Numbered from the stretch's first letter, positions 23,840 to 32,515 are shown. The stretch: 46,865 bases of DNA from an uncultured Bacilli bacterium (GCA_944350445.1 CALVOW010000010.1:1-46865), one strand, 5' to 3'. The notes: generated from the letters alone by a model not told the origin. Numbers and translations: made by a program.

Positions 23840-26473
23840 TTATTTATCCCCGTTATTGATTGCGGCTTGTGCTGCAGCAAGACGAGCTATTGGTACTCTA
23901 AATGGTGAACAAGAAACATAAGTTAAACCAATATTATGGCAGAATTCAACAGTTGATGGTTCTCCACCATGTTCTCCACAAATACCAAGTTTAATATCTG
24001 GTCTAGTACTTCTTCCTTTTTCACAAGCCATTTTCACAAGTTGTCCGACACCTTCTTGATCAAGTTTGGCAAATGGATCGAATTCATAAATTTTATTTTG
24101 ATAATAACTATCTAAGAATTTTCCAGCGTCATCTCTTGAGAATCCAAAAGTCATTTGCGTTAAATCATTAGTACCAAATGAGAAGAATTCAGCTTCTTTA
24201 GCAATTTGATCAGCAAGTAGTGCTGCTCTTGGAATTTCAATCATAGTACCAATATGATATTCCATCTGAGAATTCTTTTCTTTTTTTACAAGTTCAGCTG
24301 TTTCAACAACAATGTCTTTAACAAATTTTAATTCTTTTTCTTCACCAACAAGAGGAATCATGATTTCTGGAGTAATAGAAAATCCTTCTTCTTCCTCTAC
24401 TTCAATAGCAGCTTCCATTAAAGCACGAGTTTGCATACGAGCAATTTCTGGATAAGTAACAGCTAAACGGCAACCTCTGTGTCCCATCATTGGATTAAAT
24501 TCATGTAGTTCAGCACATTTAGCTTTTAAATGTTCAACACTAACACCCATATCCTTAGCTAAAGCTTTAATATCTTCTTCAAGGGTTGGTAAGAATTCAT
24601 GTAGAGGTGGATCTAAATAACGAACAGTCATAGGTAGTCCATTTAAAGCCTTATACATAGCTTTAAAATCACCTTTTTGGAATGGAATTAATTCATTTAA
24701 AGCTTTTTCACGTTCTTCAACTGTTTCTGATAAAATCATACGACGAATTTTTGGAATTCTATCTTCTTCAAAGAACATATGTTCAGTACGACAAAGTCCA
24801 ATTCCTTCAGCACCAAGTTCAACTGCTTTTTTAGTATCTCTTGGATTATCAGCATTAGTACGAACTGCTAAACGACGAGCTTCATCAGCCCAAGCCATAA
24901 TACGACCAAAGTTACCACTAACACTTGCTTCAACAGTTTTAATATCACCTAAATAAATTTTTCCAGTTGAACCATCTAAAGAAATATAATCTCCTTCATG
25001 AATTGTATGTCCACCAAGGGTAAATTCTTTCTTTTCTTCATTCATGTGAATGTCGCCACAGCCAGATACACAACAAGTTCCCATTCCACGAGCAACAACA
25101 GCCGCATGAGAAGTCATTCCTCCACGAACTGTTAAGACACCTTGACTAGCTACCATTCCTTCAATATCTTCTGGAGTTGTTTCAAGACGAACTAAAATAA
25201 CACGTTCTCCTCTTCCACCTTTTCCAGCCTCTTTAGCTTCTTCAGCAGTAAAATAAACACGCCCAGCTGCAGCTCCAGGTGATGCAGGTAGAGCTTGGCC
25301 AATTACTTCGCCATTTTTCAAAGCATCAGCATCAAAAGTTGGATGTAAAAGTTGATCTAAACTCTTAGCATCAATACGTAGTATTGCTTCTTCTTTTGTA
25401 ATCATTCCTTCATCAACTAAATCACAAGCAATTTTAATAGCCGCTTGAGCAGTTCTCTTACCACTTCTTGTTTGTAAGAAATATAAATGTCCTTCTTGAA
25501 TTGTAAATTCCATATCTTGCATGTCTTTGTAATGATTTTCAAGTTTATTAGCAAGTTTCATAAATTCTTCGTAACATTCTGGCATATCTTCTTGAAGTTT
25601 TGTAATAGGTTGTGGAGTTCTAATACCAGCTACAACATCTTCTCCTTGAGCATTTATTAAATACTCACCATAAATACCTTTTTCACCAGTAGAAGGGTTA
25701 CGAGTAAATGCAACACCAGTTCCTGATGTATCTCCCATGTTACCAAATACCATAGATTGAACATTAACAGCTGTTCCCCAGTCCCCTGGAATATCATTCA
25801 TACGACGATAAACAATGGCTCTTGGATTATCCCAAGATCTAAATACAGCCTTAACAGCTCCCATTAATTGTTCACGTGGATCTTGTGGGAATTCTTCACC
25901 ATTCATATGATCAGAATAAACTTTTTTAAATCTCTTAACAAGTTCTTTTAAATCATCAACTGTAAGTTCAGTATCGTATTTTACACCTTTTTCTTCTTTA
26001 ATTTCATCAATAATCTTTTCAAAGAAAGATTTATTAACTTCCATAACAACATCAGAATACATTTGAATAAATCTACGATATGAATCATAGGCAAATCTTG
26101 GATTATTAGTTTTCTTGGCAAATCCTTCAACTGCTACATCATTTAAACCTAAATTTAAAATTGTATCCATCATACCAGGCATAGAAGCACGAGCTCCACT
26201 TCGAACAGAAACTAATAATGGATCATCATTATCTCCAAATTTCTTACCTTGAATCTTTTCAAGTTCTGCAAGAGCTTCAAAGATTTGTTTTTCAATTTCT
26301 TCACTTATCTTTTTACCACTTTCATAATAAGCAGTACAAGCTTCAGTCGTTACTGTAAATCCTTGAGGTATAGGAAGTCCTAAATTAGTCATTTCGGCTA
26401 AATTAGCACCCTTTCCACCTAAAAGATTACGCATATCTTTGTTTCCTTCTTTAAAGGAATAAACATATTTCAT
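23840..26473 (-). CDS. ppdK: Pyruvate, phosphate dikinase
   Basis: Interconverts pyruvate, ATP and Pi with phosphoenolpyruvate, AMP and PPi in the cytoplasm, often running in the ATP-forming glycolytic direction in anaerobes. The 877 residues fit the usual length. The N-terminal ATP-grasp part shows LLGGKGANLAEMTNLGLPIP, VSVRSGARASMPGMMDT and QGEDVVAGIRTP. The swivelling domain has the phospho-histidine in GGMTSHAAVVARGMGTCCVS (His 456). The C-terminal PEP/pyruvate barrel has GIGLCRTEHMF, MGHRGCRLA, FGTNDLTQMTFGFSRDDAG and GICGEHGG with the catalytic Cys. AGGAGG precedes the ATG. It is transcribed alone, with a strong promoter and its own terminator. Confidence 0.98.
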   Translation of the reverse strand: MKYVYSFKEGNKDMRNLLGGKGANLAEMTNLGLPIPQGFTVTTEACTAYYESGKKISEEIEKQIFEALAELEKIQGKKFGDNDDPLLVSVRSGARASMPGMMDTILNLGLNDVAVEGFAKKTNNPRFAYDSYRRFIQMYSDVVMEVNKSFFEKIIDEIKEEKGVKYDTELTVDDLKELVKRFKKVYSDHMNGEEFPQDPREQLMGAVKAVFRSWDNPRAIVYRRMNDIPGDWGTAVNVQSMVFGNMGDTSGTGVAFTRNPSTGEKGIYGEYLINAQGEDVVAGIRTPQPITKLQEDMPECYEEFMKLANKLENHYKDMQDMEFTIQEGHLYFLQTRSGKRTAQAAIKIACDLVDEGMITKEEAILRIDAKSLDQLLHPTFDADALKNGEVIGQALPASPGAAAGRVYFTAEEAKEAGKGGRGERVILVRLETTPEDIEGMVASQGVLTVRGGMTSHAAVVARGMGTCCVSGCGDIHMNEEKKEFTLGGHTIHEGDYISLDGSTGKIYLGDIKTVEASVSGNFGRIMAWADEARRLAVRTNADNPRDTKKAVELGAEGIGLCRTEHMFFEEDRIPKIRRMILSETVEEREKALNELIPFQKGDFKAMYKALNGLPMTVRYLDPPLHEFLPTLEEDIKALAKDMGVSVEHLKAKCAELHEFNPMMGHRGCRLAVTYPEIARMQTRALMEAAIEVEEEEGFSITPEIMIPLVGEEKELKFVKDIVVETAELVKKEKNSQMEYHIGTMIEIPRAALLADQIAKEAEFFSFGTNDLTQMTFGFSRDDAGKFLDSYYQNKIYEFDPFAKLDQEGVGQLVKMACEKGRSTRPDIKLGICGEHGGEPSTVEFCHNIGLTYVSCSPFRVPIARLAAAQAAINNGDK

Positions 26474-26494
26474 ATAATCCTCCTAACGCTATAT

Positions 26495-26523
26495 ATTATA
26501 TAAAAAAAAAGTTGTTGTTTCAA
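26495..26523 (-). promoter_or_regulatory. ppdK: ppdK promoter
   Basis: On the minus strand TTGAAA (26518-26523) and TATAAT (26495-26500) are exactly 17 bases apart, about 20 bases before the ppdK start. The -35 box lies inside the terminator hairpin of the upstream membrane-protein gene. Confidence 0.75.
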
Positions 26524-26532
26524 CAACTTTTT
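26506..26532 (-). terminator. Terminator after the third small membrane-protein gene
   Basis: GTTGTTG and CAACAAC, extended by A/T pairs to about 12 base pairs around TTT, with a T run following on the minus strand. It overlaps the ppdK -35 box. A second small inverted repeat, TTGACA/TGTCAA, lies at 26540-26556 before it. Confidence 0.8.
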
Positions 26533-26559
26533 AAATTACTTGACAAAAAATGTCAATTA

Positions 26560-26958
26560 TTAATTATTATAAATATCTTCACATTGAGAACAATAACTAT
26601 CCATATCACTATCATTAGCACTACTTGTCCAACATTCAACCCAAGCCTCAGCCGATGTTAAATCGCTATCATCTTTTATAATGTTATCACTTACAAGATT
26701 TAAAATCAAACTAATCAAAAAGGGAACTAAAAAGATAATGACACCATACATTAGTCGCTTAAAAAATGTACTTTGCGACTCTTTAGTAGCTTTTTCATCA
26801 CCACTTACTATAGCTTTGAACATATCAATAGTTCCAAGAACAAGTAATAATAAAGGAACAGACCATTGAATAATCGAAATCAGAAGTCTTATAATCTTTA
26901 AAAATGGACGAATGTCGCAACACATTTGAACAGTTTCTGTACAATTTAAAATAAACAT
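26560..26958 (-). CDS. Small two-helix membrane protein C (VirB2/TrbC-like topology)
   Basis: This is the third of three tandem paralogues. The 132-residue protein has Cys residues at the N-terminal end (LNCTE, MCCD), a first helix in about 25-48 ending in PLLLLVLGTIDMFKAIVSGD, a charged loop (EKATKESQSTFFKR), a second helix of about 70-92 (LMYGVIIFLVPFLISLIL), and a Cys-rich tail (ECWTS, YCSQCE). Both ends are probably outside and the basic loop inside, as in VirB2/TrbC pilins. Function is not established. A GGAG site precedes the ATG. It is separated from copy B by a hairpin and is followed by its own terminator. Confidence 0.75.
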   Translation of the reverse strand: MFILNCTETVQMCCDIRPFLKIIRLLISIIQWSVPLLLLVLGTIDMFKAIVSGDEKATKESQSTFFKRLMYGVIIFLVPFLISLILNLVSDNIIKDDSDLTSAEAWVECWTSSANDSDMDSYCSQCEDIYNN

Positions 26959-26984
26959 CTTATCACTCCATTTCTTTAAAGATA

Positions 26985-27011
26985 AAAATAGAAGTTTTTT
27001 TCTTCTATTTT
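26985..27011 (-). terminator. Hairpin between small membrane-protein genes B and C
   Basis: AAAATAGAAG and CTTCTATTTT form a perfect ten-base stem around seven T, followed on the minus strand by a T-rich stretch. It probably ends the transcript of copy B. It could instead sit in the leader of copy C, since TTGTGT and TATAAA boxes 18 bases apart lie upstream (27033-27062). Confidence 0.6.
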
Positions 27012-27083
27012 ATTAAGTCTGATTATCCATTATTTATACAATCAAGTTGATTATATACACAACAGAAGTTCTAATGTTAAACT

Positions 27084-27428
27084 TTAAGCCTCACTCCAAC
27101 ATCCGAAGAAATTATTATAAGTCTCGGAAGCACTACCAGCCGCATCATTATTTATCATATTTCCAACAAACGTAAATACAAGACTAATAATAAATGGAAT
27201 TAAGAAAGCCACAACGGCATAAATTAAACGTCTTGCAAACTTTTTTTGAGCTTCTTTGGTAGCCTTTTCATCCCCACTGGCCATAGCCTTAAACATATCA
27301 ACCGTTCCAAGAACAATTAAAACAAGTGGAATTGCCCATTGAATTAAAGTAAATACATATTTAATAGCACTTACAATAGTTAATATATCACCTTCACAAA
27401 GAACCTCACCAATTAAAAATAAATCCAT
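27084..27428 (-). CDS. Small two-helix membrane protein B (VirB2/TrbC-like topology)
   Basis: The middle paralogue, 114 residues. It begins MDLFLIGEVLCEGD with one Cys, then a first helix ending in IPLVLIVLGTVDMFKAMASG, a charged loop (DEKATKEAQKKFARR), a second helix (LIYAVVAFLIPFIISLVFTF) and a tail ending FGCWSEA. The helix-loop-helix core is almost the same as copy C. The ATG at 27428 is chosen for its AGGAGG. It has a good promoter of its own. Role beside the Tad genes unknown; pore or pilin-like subunit is inference from topology. Confidence 0.75.
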   Translation of the reverse strand: MDLFLIGEVLCEGDILTIVSAIKYVFTLIQWAIPLVLIVLGTVDMFKAMASGDEKATKEAQKKFARRLIYAVVAFLIPFIISLVFTFVGNMINNDAAGSASETYNNFFGCWSEA

Positions 27429-27452
27429 AAAAATCCTCCTAAACACAAATTT

Positions 27453-27481
27453 ATCATACTAAAATTTTCAAAATAAATCAA
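27453..27481 (-). promoter_or_regulatory. Promoter of small membrane-protein gene B
   Basis: TTGATT (27476-27481) and TATGAT (27453-27458) on the minus strand with a 17-base spacer, 24 bases before the gene start. Confidence 0.6.
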
Positions 27482-27495
27482 GTATTTTTAATATT

Positions 27496-27813
27496 TTAGT
27501 CGTTTTTTACCTTTTCTTCAACTAAATCCCAACAATTTTTCCAACTATCATCATATTCCATTGGAAATAATCTATCAAACATTCCTAAGATAAAAGGAAC
27601 TAAAAAAGGAATTAAATAAATGATAACAGCATAAATAATTTTCATAAAAACATCTTTTCTTAGTTTTTTAATTTCGTCTTCTTTTTTTGACACAATAATT
27701 TTAAATATATCAATTGTACAAAAAATAATTAAAATAATTGGAACCAAAAAACGAACAACTTCTAAGATTTTAATGACAATTTCAAAAATCATTTGCATAT
27801 CTTCATTACACAT
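27496..27813 (-). CDS. Small two-helix membrane protein A (VirB2/TrbC-like topology)
   Basis: The first and most divergent paralogue, 105 residues. It has the same plan: N-terminal Cys (MCNEDMQM), a helix with VPIILIIFCTIDIFKIIVSK, a charged loop (KEDEIKKLRKDVFMK), a second helix (IIYAVIIYLIPFLVPFILGM) and a tail with NCWDLVEEK. The ATG at 27813 follows AGGTGG. An earlier GTG at 27822 is part of that site. It lies just after tadZ but has a separate promoter. Confidence 0.75.
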   Translation of the reverse strand: MCNEDMQMIFEIVIKILEVVRFLVPIILIIFCTIDIFKIIVSKKEDEIKKLRKDVFMKIIYAVIIYLIPFLVPFILGMFDRLFPMEYDDSWKNCWDLVEEKVKND

Positions 27814-27832
27814 AACAACCACCTATTCGCAG

Positions 27833-27861
27833 ATTATAACATAAAAAGTAAAAAAAAGCAA
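27833..27861 (-). promoter_or_regulatory. Promoter of small membrane-protein gene A
   Basis: TTGCTT (27856-27861) and TGTTATAAT (TATAAT 27833-27838) on the minus strand with a 17-base spacer and an extended -10. It starts right after the tadZ stop, so the small genes need not depend on the Tad operon promoter. Confidence 0.65.
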
Positions 27862-27862
27862 G

Positions 27863-28861
27863 TTATTTAAAGAAATCAAATAAACCTTTTTTAGGTCTTT
27901 CATCTTGTTCACTTATTAAACCAAGTTTTGAAAGTAATTGATTTAAAATAGGATTAAAAATTCGATCATTTAGAGGTGGTAAACTAAAATAAATACTAAT
28001 ACCAGCCTCTCTTGCAAAGATATTTATATCTTTTTCAGCAAGTAAGTTATTATTTAAAACAACTTTTTTACCTTTTAGTTTTGTAAAAGCATTTCGATCA
28101 TTCATGATTAATTGATTAATTTTATAAAGCGATGGTTCAACTAAATAAATAACATCTGTGCATATATCAATATCATTACTTTCATCTAAATCTACTAAAA
28201 CTATTTGACTAGGCGATACAAGTGAAAAAAACTCACCTAATTTATTTTTTGCTATTGAATACATATTTTTCGCATTATAAAAAATAAAATCACGTTTATC
28301 AATTTCAACAGCAATAACATCTTTTTTATGAACTTCTTCGAGTGTCTTTTTTAACATGTAAACAAGCGAAGTACTACCAGAATCTTTTGTTACATTTTTT
28401 ATTCCTAAAATAATTCGGCCATTTTCAATTTGGATGGTACCTTGACTAAAATTTAACGATAAATCTCTATTTTCAGGAACTTCATTTACAACTACAAAAT
28501 CTTTTACATCATCATAAGTATTACTTCGATTGACCAACTCTAAAAGTCCTTTAACATTATCTGTGAAATTATAAATATTTAAACTTACTAAAAAAGATAA
28601 AAATTTCTTTGGTGGAGAATTATCAGGCGGTAAAAATAAAATTAATTTTTCAGTATCAAAAGCTTTTGCAAGATCTCTTAAAACATCTTCTTTTGGAAAT
28701 CTTTCAAGAGCTGTTGCATCAATAATTAATTTTTTATAAAAAATCGAATTAAAACTATTGGCTATTTCTGAAACTTTAAATACCCCGTTTAATTCTTTCA
28801 TAATCTCTATATTAGTTCCTTCAATTAAATCTTTATATTGATTTGTAACAATAATATTCAT
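27863..28861 (-). CDS. tadZ: TadZ/CpaE-like pilus-localisation ATPase homologue
   Basis: A 332-residue protein with a receiver-like N-terminal half and a MinD/ParA-like C-terminal half, the plan of TadZ/CpaE proteins that place the Tad machine at its membrane site. The nucleotide loop is degenerate: GIKNVTKDSGSTSLVYMLKK in place of the usual KGGxGKT, so ATP hydrolysis is doubtful, as for several TadZ proteins. VIAVEIDKRDF and QIVLVDLDESNDID fit the A' and B strands. It ends in a basic FDFFK tail. The ATG at 28861 is chosen because of GGGGGAA upstream and fit to the previous stop. It follows the TadE-like gene directly and ends the Tad run. Confidence 0.7.
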   Translation of the reverse strand: MNIIVTNQYKDLIEGTNIEIMKELNGVFKVSEIANSFNSIFYKKLIIDATALERFPKEDVLRDLAKAFDTEKLILFLPPDNSPPKKFLSFLVSLNIYNFTDNVKGLLELVNRSNTYDDVKDFVVVNEVPENRDLSLNFSQGTIQIENGRIILGIKNVTKDSGSTSLVYMLKKTLEEVHKKDVIAVEIDKRDFIFYNAKNMYSIAKNKLGEFFSLVSPSQIVLVDLDESNDIDICTDVIYLVEPSLYKINQLIMNDRNAFTKLKGKKVVLNNNLLAEKDINIFAREAGISIYFSLPPLNDRIFNPILNQLLSKLGLISEQDERPKKGLFDFFK

Positions 28862-28863
28862 AT

Positions 28864-29244
28864 TTAAATTCCCCCATTTGTAGCGTTTTCCTTGCATCTT
28901 TCTCCATAAATTGCTTTAGTCTCATTAGTAATTGCAAGGCGTAAATGTGCATCTATTAAAGGCACATCAAAATTAACATAAGTAGTTACTCGATAAACTG
29001 CATCACCATTAGAATTTTCACTACAAGTAATTGATAAATCATTATAATAATTTCTATTTTGTAAAGATTCAATCAAAGAACTTCTACTTACCTCACCCTC
29101 TGATTCTTCAAGTGCAGTTACAACATAATTACTAGCACGATAAGTAGCCGCGTAGTTCATTATTACTCCAATAAAAACAATATAAATAAATATAAAACCA
29201 ATCATAATATAAAATAGCAATGAACCACCAACGGCTTCTCTCAT
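28864..29244 (-). CDS. TadE-like pseudopilin
   Basis: A 126-residue protein with one N-terminal hydrophobic helix (about 5-32, GGSLLFYIMIGFIFIYIVFI) followed by a small outer domain with two Cys (TCSEN, ERCKEN). MNYAATYRASNYVVTALEES just after the helix is typical of TadE/TadF minor pilins. It lies between the short pilin-like gene and tadZ. A function in pilus initiation or assembly is inferred from the family. No prepilin peptidase gene is in the window. Confidence 0.7.
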   Translation of the reverse strand: MREAVGGSLLFYIMIGFIFIYIVFIGVIMNYAATYRASNYVVTALEESEGEVSRSSLIESLQNRNYYNDLSITCSENSNGDAVYRVTTYVNFDVPLIDAHLRLAITNETKAIYGERCKENATNGGI

Positions 29245-29268
29245 ACTAACATCTCCTTAAATTTATTT

Positions 29269-29442
29269 TTAATTTAAATCAATATTTTTTACAATCATGC
29301 CTGCTTCATCTTCGAATTTTCCCCAGCGTTCATTTATAGCTTCTTGAATTTGAGGCCAAAATGCTGCAAAAATACCAACAATAACCCCAACAGCAATGAT
29401 TGTAATTAAAGTCATACTTAATTCACCACTCGCTTCTTTCAT
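29269..29442 (-). CDS. Short Flp-like pilin candidate (57 residues)
   Basis: The minus strand encodes a complete 57-residue protein that is easy to miss. It starts MKEASGELSMTLITIIAVGV and continues with IVGIFAAFWPQIQEAINERW, one hydrophobic helix followed by an amphipathic tail, the plan of Flp-type type IVb pilins. Glycine at 6 followed by Glu at 7 and hydrophobics may serve prepilin peptidase cleavage, though the usual G-x4-EY is not exact. AAAGGAG lies eight bases before the ATG. It sits between tadC and the TadE-like gene, where the major pilin is often found. It is probably the structural subunit. Confidence 0.75.
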   Translation of the reverse strand: MKEASGELSMTLITIIAVGVIVGIFAAFWPQIQEAINERWGKFEDEAGMIVKNIDLN

Positions 29443-29517
29443 CTACATTTCTCCTTTCATATTTTACTAATTTAGTATACCATTAAATAATATTTTAATC
29501 AATATTTTTACAAGAAT

Positions 29518-30303
29518 TTACATTTCCATCATCATCATCATCATAGCAATAAATAAAACAAGTAAAGTTCCACCACCAGTTACCATTAACATTGCTAACG
29601 TTTTTCTTTCCATTGTATTTAAACGTTTAGCATATTTTTGCTCACGAGCTTTATTTTGAAGAGAAGAAACACTTTTCGAAAATACTAGTAATTGTTCTTG
29701 TTTATTTTCCTGTGCTCCAATACTTAAACGATATAAAAGTCTCATCATTCTTAAAGAATCACGGACTGGATACTTTTCAGCAAATTCAACATATGGATCA
29801 ATTGAAGAATCACCAGCATCAATTTTTTTAATCATATCTTGAAGTCCTTCTTTAAACATATCTGGAGCAGTTTCAATTGACTTAGAAATTGCAACTGGTA
29901 TTGTATAATGTTGAGCTAATATTTCAATACTTTTTAAATAATAAGGCAAAGTTTGATCAATTTCTGTTAAATGTTTCTTATAATAACTTTTTAAACTTGA
30001 ATATTGATTTTTATATAAAACAATGATTATTATAATACCAATAATTAAATTAATCCAACTAAAATTAAAAAGTAAAATAGCTAAAATTACAACAACACCA
30101 AGCATGGCTTGCTTAATTCTTTTTTCAAAAAGCACATCCGGATCTACATCACCACCATACCTAGCTTTTACCAAAAAATCATAATCTTTTTCTTTTAACA
30201 AAGAAAATAAAGCTTTATTATCTTCATATAATTTTTTAGTACTAATAGCTCCACTATAACTTAAAACAAATAAAACAATTAAAACAACAATTGCAAATTC
30301 CAT
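29518..30303 (-). CDS. tadC: TadC-like inner-membrane platform protein
   Basis: A 261-residue T2SS-F-domain protein. It has an N-terminal helix (1-20), a central pair of helices near 65-95, the cytoplasmic F domain with ILAQHYTIPVAISKSIETAP and RLLYRLSIGAQENKQEQLLV, and a C-terminal helix. It forms the membrane platform with TadB. The coding end is an ATG repeat giving six Met in a row before EM and stop. Its start overlaps the tadB stop (TAATG). Confidence 0.85.
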   Translation of the reverse strand: MEFAIVVLIVLFVLSYSGAISTKKLYEDNKALFSLLKEKDYDFLVKARYGGDVDPDVLFEKRIKQAMLGVVVILAILLFNFSWINLIIGIIIIIVLYKNQYSSLKSYYKKHLTEIDQTLPYYLKSIEILAQHYTIPVAISKSIETAPDMFKEGLQDMIKKIDAGDSSIDPYVEFAEKYPVRDSLRMMRLLYRLSIGAQENKQEQLLVFSKSVSSLQNKAREQKYAKRLNTMERKTLAMLMVTGGGTLLVLFIAMMMMMMEM

Positions 30304-31199
30304 TACTCAGCCCCCACATTCTCGTTATAATACTTTTCTCCACTTAAAAGAAAATAACTATTAAATAAAACTACAATATGTAAGCCAATTTGTAAAATAA
30401 CATTTGTATTAACCATTTCAATATAGGTTTCTTTACCAATTAACCACTGAACAAGCATGACCATTAAATAAAGAAGTAAACCATATTGAATAAAAGCTTT
30501 ATGAAATGCTTGCCGATTCATTCTATCTTGATAAACTCCTTCAACTAATTGGTCGACATCTAATAACATATTATCTAAAACTCCAACTGTATCATGTGCT
30601 CCTTCTCTAGTTACTTGTAAAAATAATTGGTGCATATTCCTTGTCATATAAAAATCATATTTACTATTCATGTAATCAATTGATTCTCCGACATCACCAT
30701 TATGATAAGCAAGATCAATCATTACTTTTACATCGGTTTTTATAGGATCTTCTAAAACTCCTGATTCATATACTCCCTCAAGAGCCTTTACAAAAGACTG
30801 AGTCGTTTGAAATTCCATAATTGTATTTGTAACATATACTTGTATTTGTTCAAAAATAAATTCACTATAAAGTCTTTTGCAACGAAGATAAGCTAGATAT
30901 GGGATAAAAGCAATAACAACAAGTACATAAATAAATGAAACAACAATGTTATAAAAATACAAATAAGATATTAAAAAGGCAACTACTGCAAAGACAATTG
31001 TTTGAATTAAATATTGTTTTTTTGTATATTCAAGTCCCATTTCTTTACATTTTTCACGAATAACTTTAAAAGAATATGGAGCATATTTATCATAAACATT
31101 TCCAATACTAGTTGTTACGAATTTATATAAAGATTCACCATTACTTTTGCGATATAATACCACGAATAAAACAACGAATACTATAATTATAAATTCCAT
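30303..31199 (-). CDS. tadB: TadB-like inner-membrane platform protein
   Basis: A 298-residue protein with an N-terminal helix, a helix pair near 70-105 (VVAFLISYLYFYNIVVSFIY), a T2SS-F domain (NTIMEFQTTQSFVKALEGVY, NSKYDFYMTRNMHQLFLQVT) and two C-terminal helices. It would contact the TadA ATPase. It sits twelve bases after tadA and overlaps tadC. The assignment follows from order and fold. Confidence 0.85.
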   Translation of the reverse strand: MEFIIIVFVVLFVVLYRKSNGESLYKFVTTSIGNVYDKYAPYSFKVIREKCKEMGLEYTKKQYLIQTIVFAVVAFLISYLYFYNIVVSFIYVLVVIAFIPYLAYLRCKRLYSEFIFEQIQVYVTNTIMEFQTTQSFVKALEGVYESGVLEDPIKTDVKVMIDLAYHNGDVGESIDYMNSKYDFYMTRNMHQLFLQVTREGAHDTVGVLDNMLLDVDQLVEGVYQDRMNRQAFHKAFIQYGLLLYLMVMLVQWLIGKETYIEMVNTNVILQIGLHIVVLFNSYFLLSGEKYYNENVGAE

Positions 31200-31211
31200 T
31201 TTATCACCTCT

Positions 31212-32507
31212 TTATAAAAATTCTTCAATATCATTTATCATTTGATTGTTTGCTAAATTATTACTTTGAACTGGTTGATTAACAGTCACTGGATTATTTG
31301 TATTGGTTTGAAAATTATTACTTTGTCCATTTGGTTTTGGTGTATTGACAACCTTATTTGTATTTTCAAATGGCAAATCTATTTTTATATTTTCAAAATC
31401 TTTATCTCTTAAGTCTACTCCTTGACTTTCTAAATAATCAACTAGATAAGGACTTGGAGAATTAATAATTTCTCCACCATCAATATTTTTTCGATAAATT
31501 ACATTATATTCTGGTTTATTATCCTCAGTAACATAAAATTCACATACCTCACATACTTCTCTTAAAAACTTTCCAGTTACTTTATCATAACGAGCTCTTA
31601 CGTGAACACCAAGTTGAATATAACGATAAATAGTTGTCATAAATTGCTCAACATCAATATTACTCTCTAATAAACTATACATACGATACGGAATACTAGA
31701 AGCCTTATCAGCATGAATTGTTGATAAAATATTATGTCCTGAAGAAATAGAGTTACGAACAGCGGTTACAGCTTCAGCTGAACGAACTTCCGATAATAAA
31801 ATCCATTTTGGGTTTTGTCGCATACAACCTATTAAAACATCACTATAAGAAGCAATATTGTTAGTCTTCATAGACACAATATCACGATGTGGAAAAATAA
31901 CATCTAAGTGAAGTTCTAAGGTATCTTCAATTGTAATAATTTTTTCATTTTCTTTAGTATGACTTGCTAAATACTTAACAAGCTCAGTTTTACCACTACC
32001 AGTCTCACCACTAACTATAATATTACAGTGTCCTTTTACACACTCAATTAAAAAATCATGAATTCCCGTAGTTATATATTTTTCAGCAATAATTTTTTCT
32101 TTTTTTAAACGGATTTTTGCAGGAGTTTTTCTAAATACTGCTGCTATTCCATTTCTAGCAATTGAATCATGAATAAAATTCATACGAAGTTCAGCTGATT
32201 CACTATCTAAAAGCGGGCTGGCCATATTAAAAGTTTTTCCCATAATATTGGCACACTGAAAAGCAATTTTTTCCATTAATTCATTATTAATTCCTGGATT
32301 TTCAACTCGATAAACTCCTTTATCCAAAGATTTTAACCAAACTTGACCATTATTACTATAAGAAATATCCGTTATATTATCATCATCTAAATATGTTTTT
32401 AAAGGCCCAAAATCAATATTTGAAAACAAACTAGCATTAATTTCTGTGTTCGTCTTATTGGCATTATTTGCTTGATTTAACTCATAAGCATTTATACTTT
32501 GATTCAT
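31212..32507 (-). CDS. tadA: TadA/CpaF-type secretion ATPase
   Basis: Hexameric VirB11-like motor for pilin extrusion. The 431-residue protein has an N-terminal domain with LKTYLDDDNITDISYSNNGQ, then the ATPase core: Walker A GETGSGKT (167-174), Asp box IEDTLEL (193-199), Walker B WILLSEVR (235-242) and His box SGHNILSTIHAD. All motor residues are present. The last 45 residues are a low-complexity Asn/Gln-rich tail ending in NDIEEFL, which is unusual and may be a partner-binding extension. It is preceded by the cpaB gene and followed by tadB and tadC in the usual order. Confidence 0.95.
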   Translation of the reverse strand: MNQSINAYELNQANNANKTNTEINASLFSNIDFGPLKTYLDDDNITDISYSNNGQVWLKSLDKGVYRVENPGINNELMEKIAFQCANIMGKTFNMASPLLDSESAELRMNFIHDSIARNGIAAVFRKTPAKIRLKKEKIIAEKYITTGIHDFLIECVKGHCNIIVSGETGSGKTELVKYLASHTKENEKIITIEDTLELHLDVIFPHRDIVSMKTNNIASYSDVLIGCMRQNPKWILLSEVRSAEAVTAVRNSISSGHNILSTIHADKASSIPYRMYSLLESNIDVEQFMTTIYRYIQLGVHVRARYDKVTGKFLREVCEVCEFYVTEDNKPEYNVIYRKNIDGGEIINSPSPYLVDYLESQGVDLRDKDFENIKIDLPFENTNKVVNTPKPNGQSNNFQTNTNNPVTVNQPVQSNNLANNQMINDIEEFL

Positions 32508-32515
32508 AAAACTAC

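Noticed and set aside
15719-23870. Duplicated ppdK 3' end as attachment sites flanking the island
   Set aside because: The left-edge stub resembles the PpdK C-terminus in amino acids only. The DNA differs at many positions and the alignment needs a gap, unlike a site-specific integration duplicate. No integrase gene is present.
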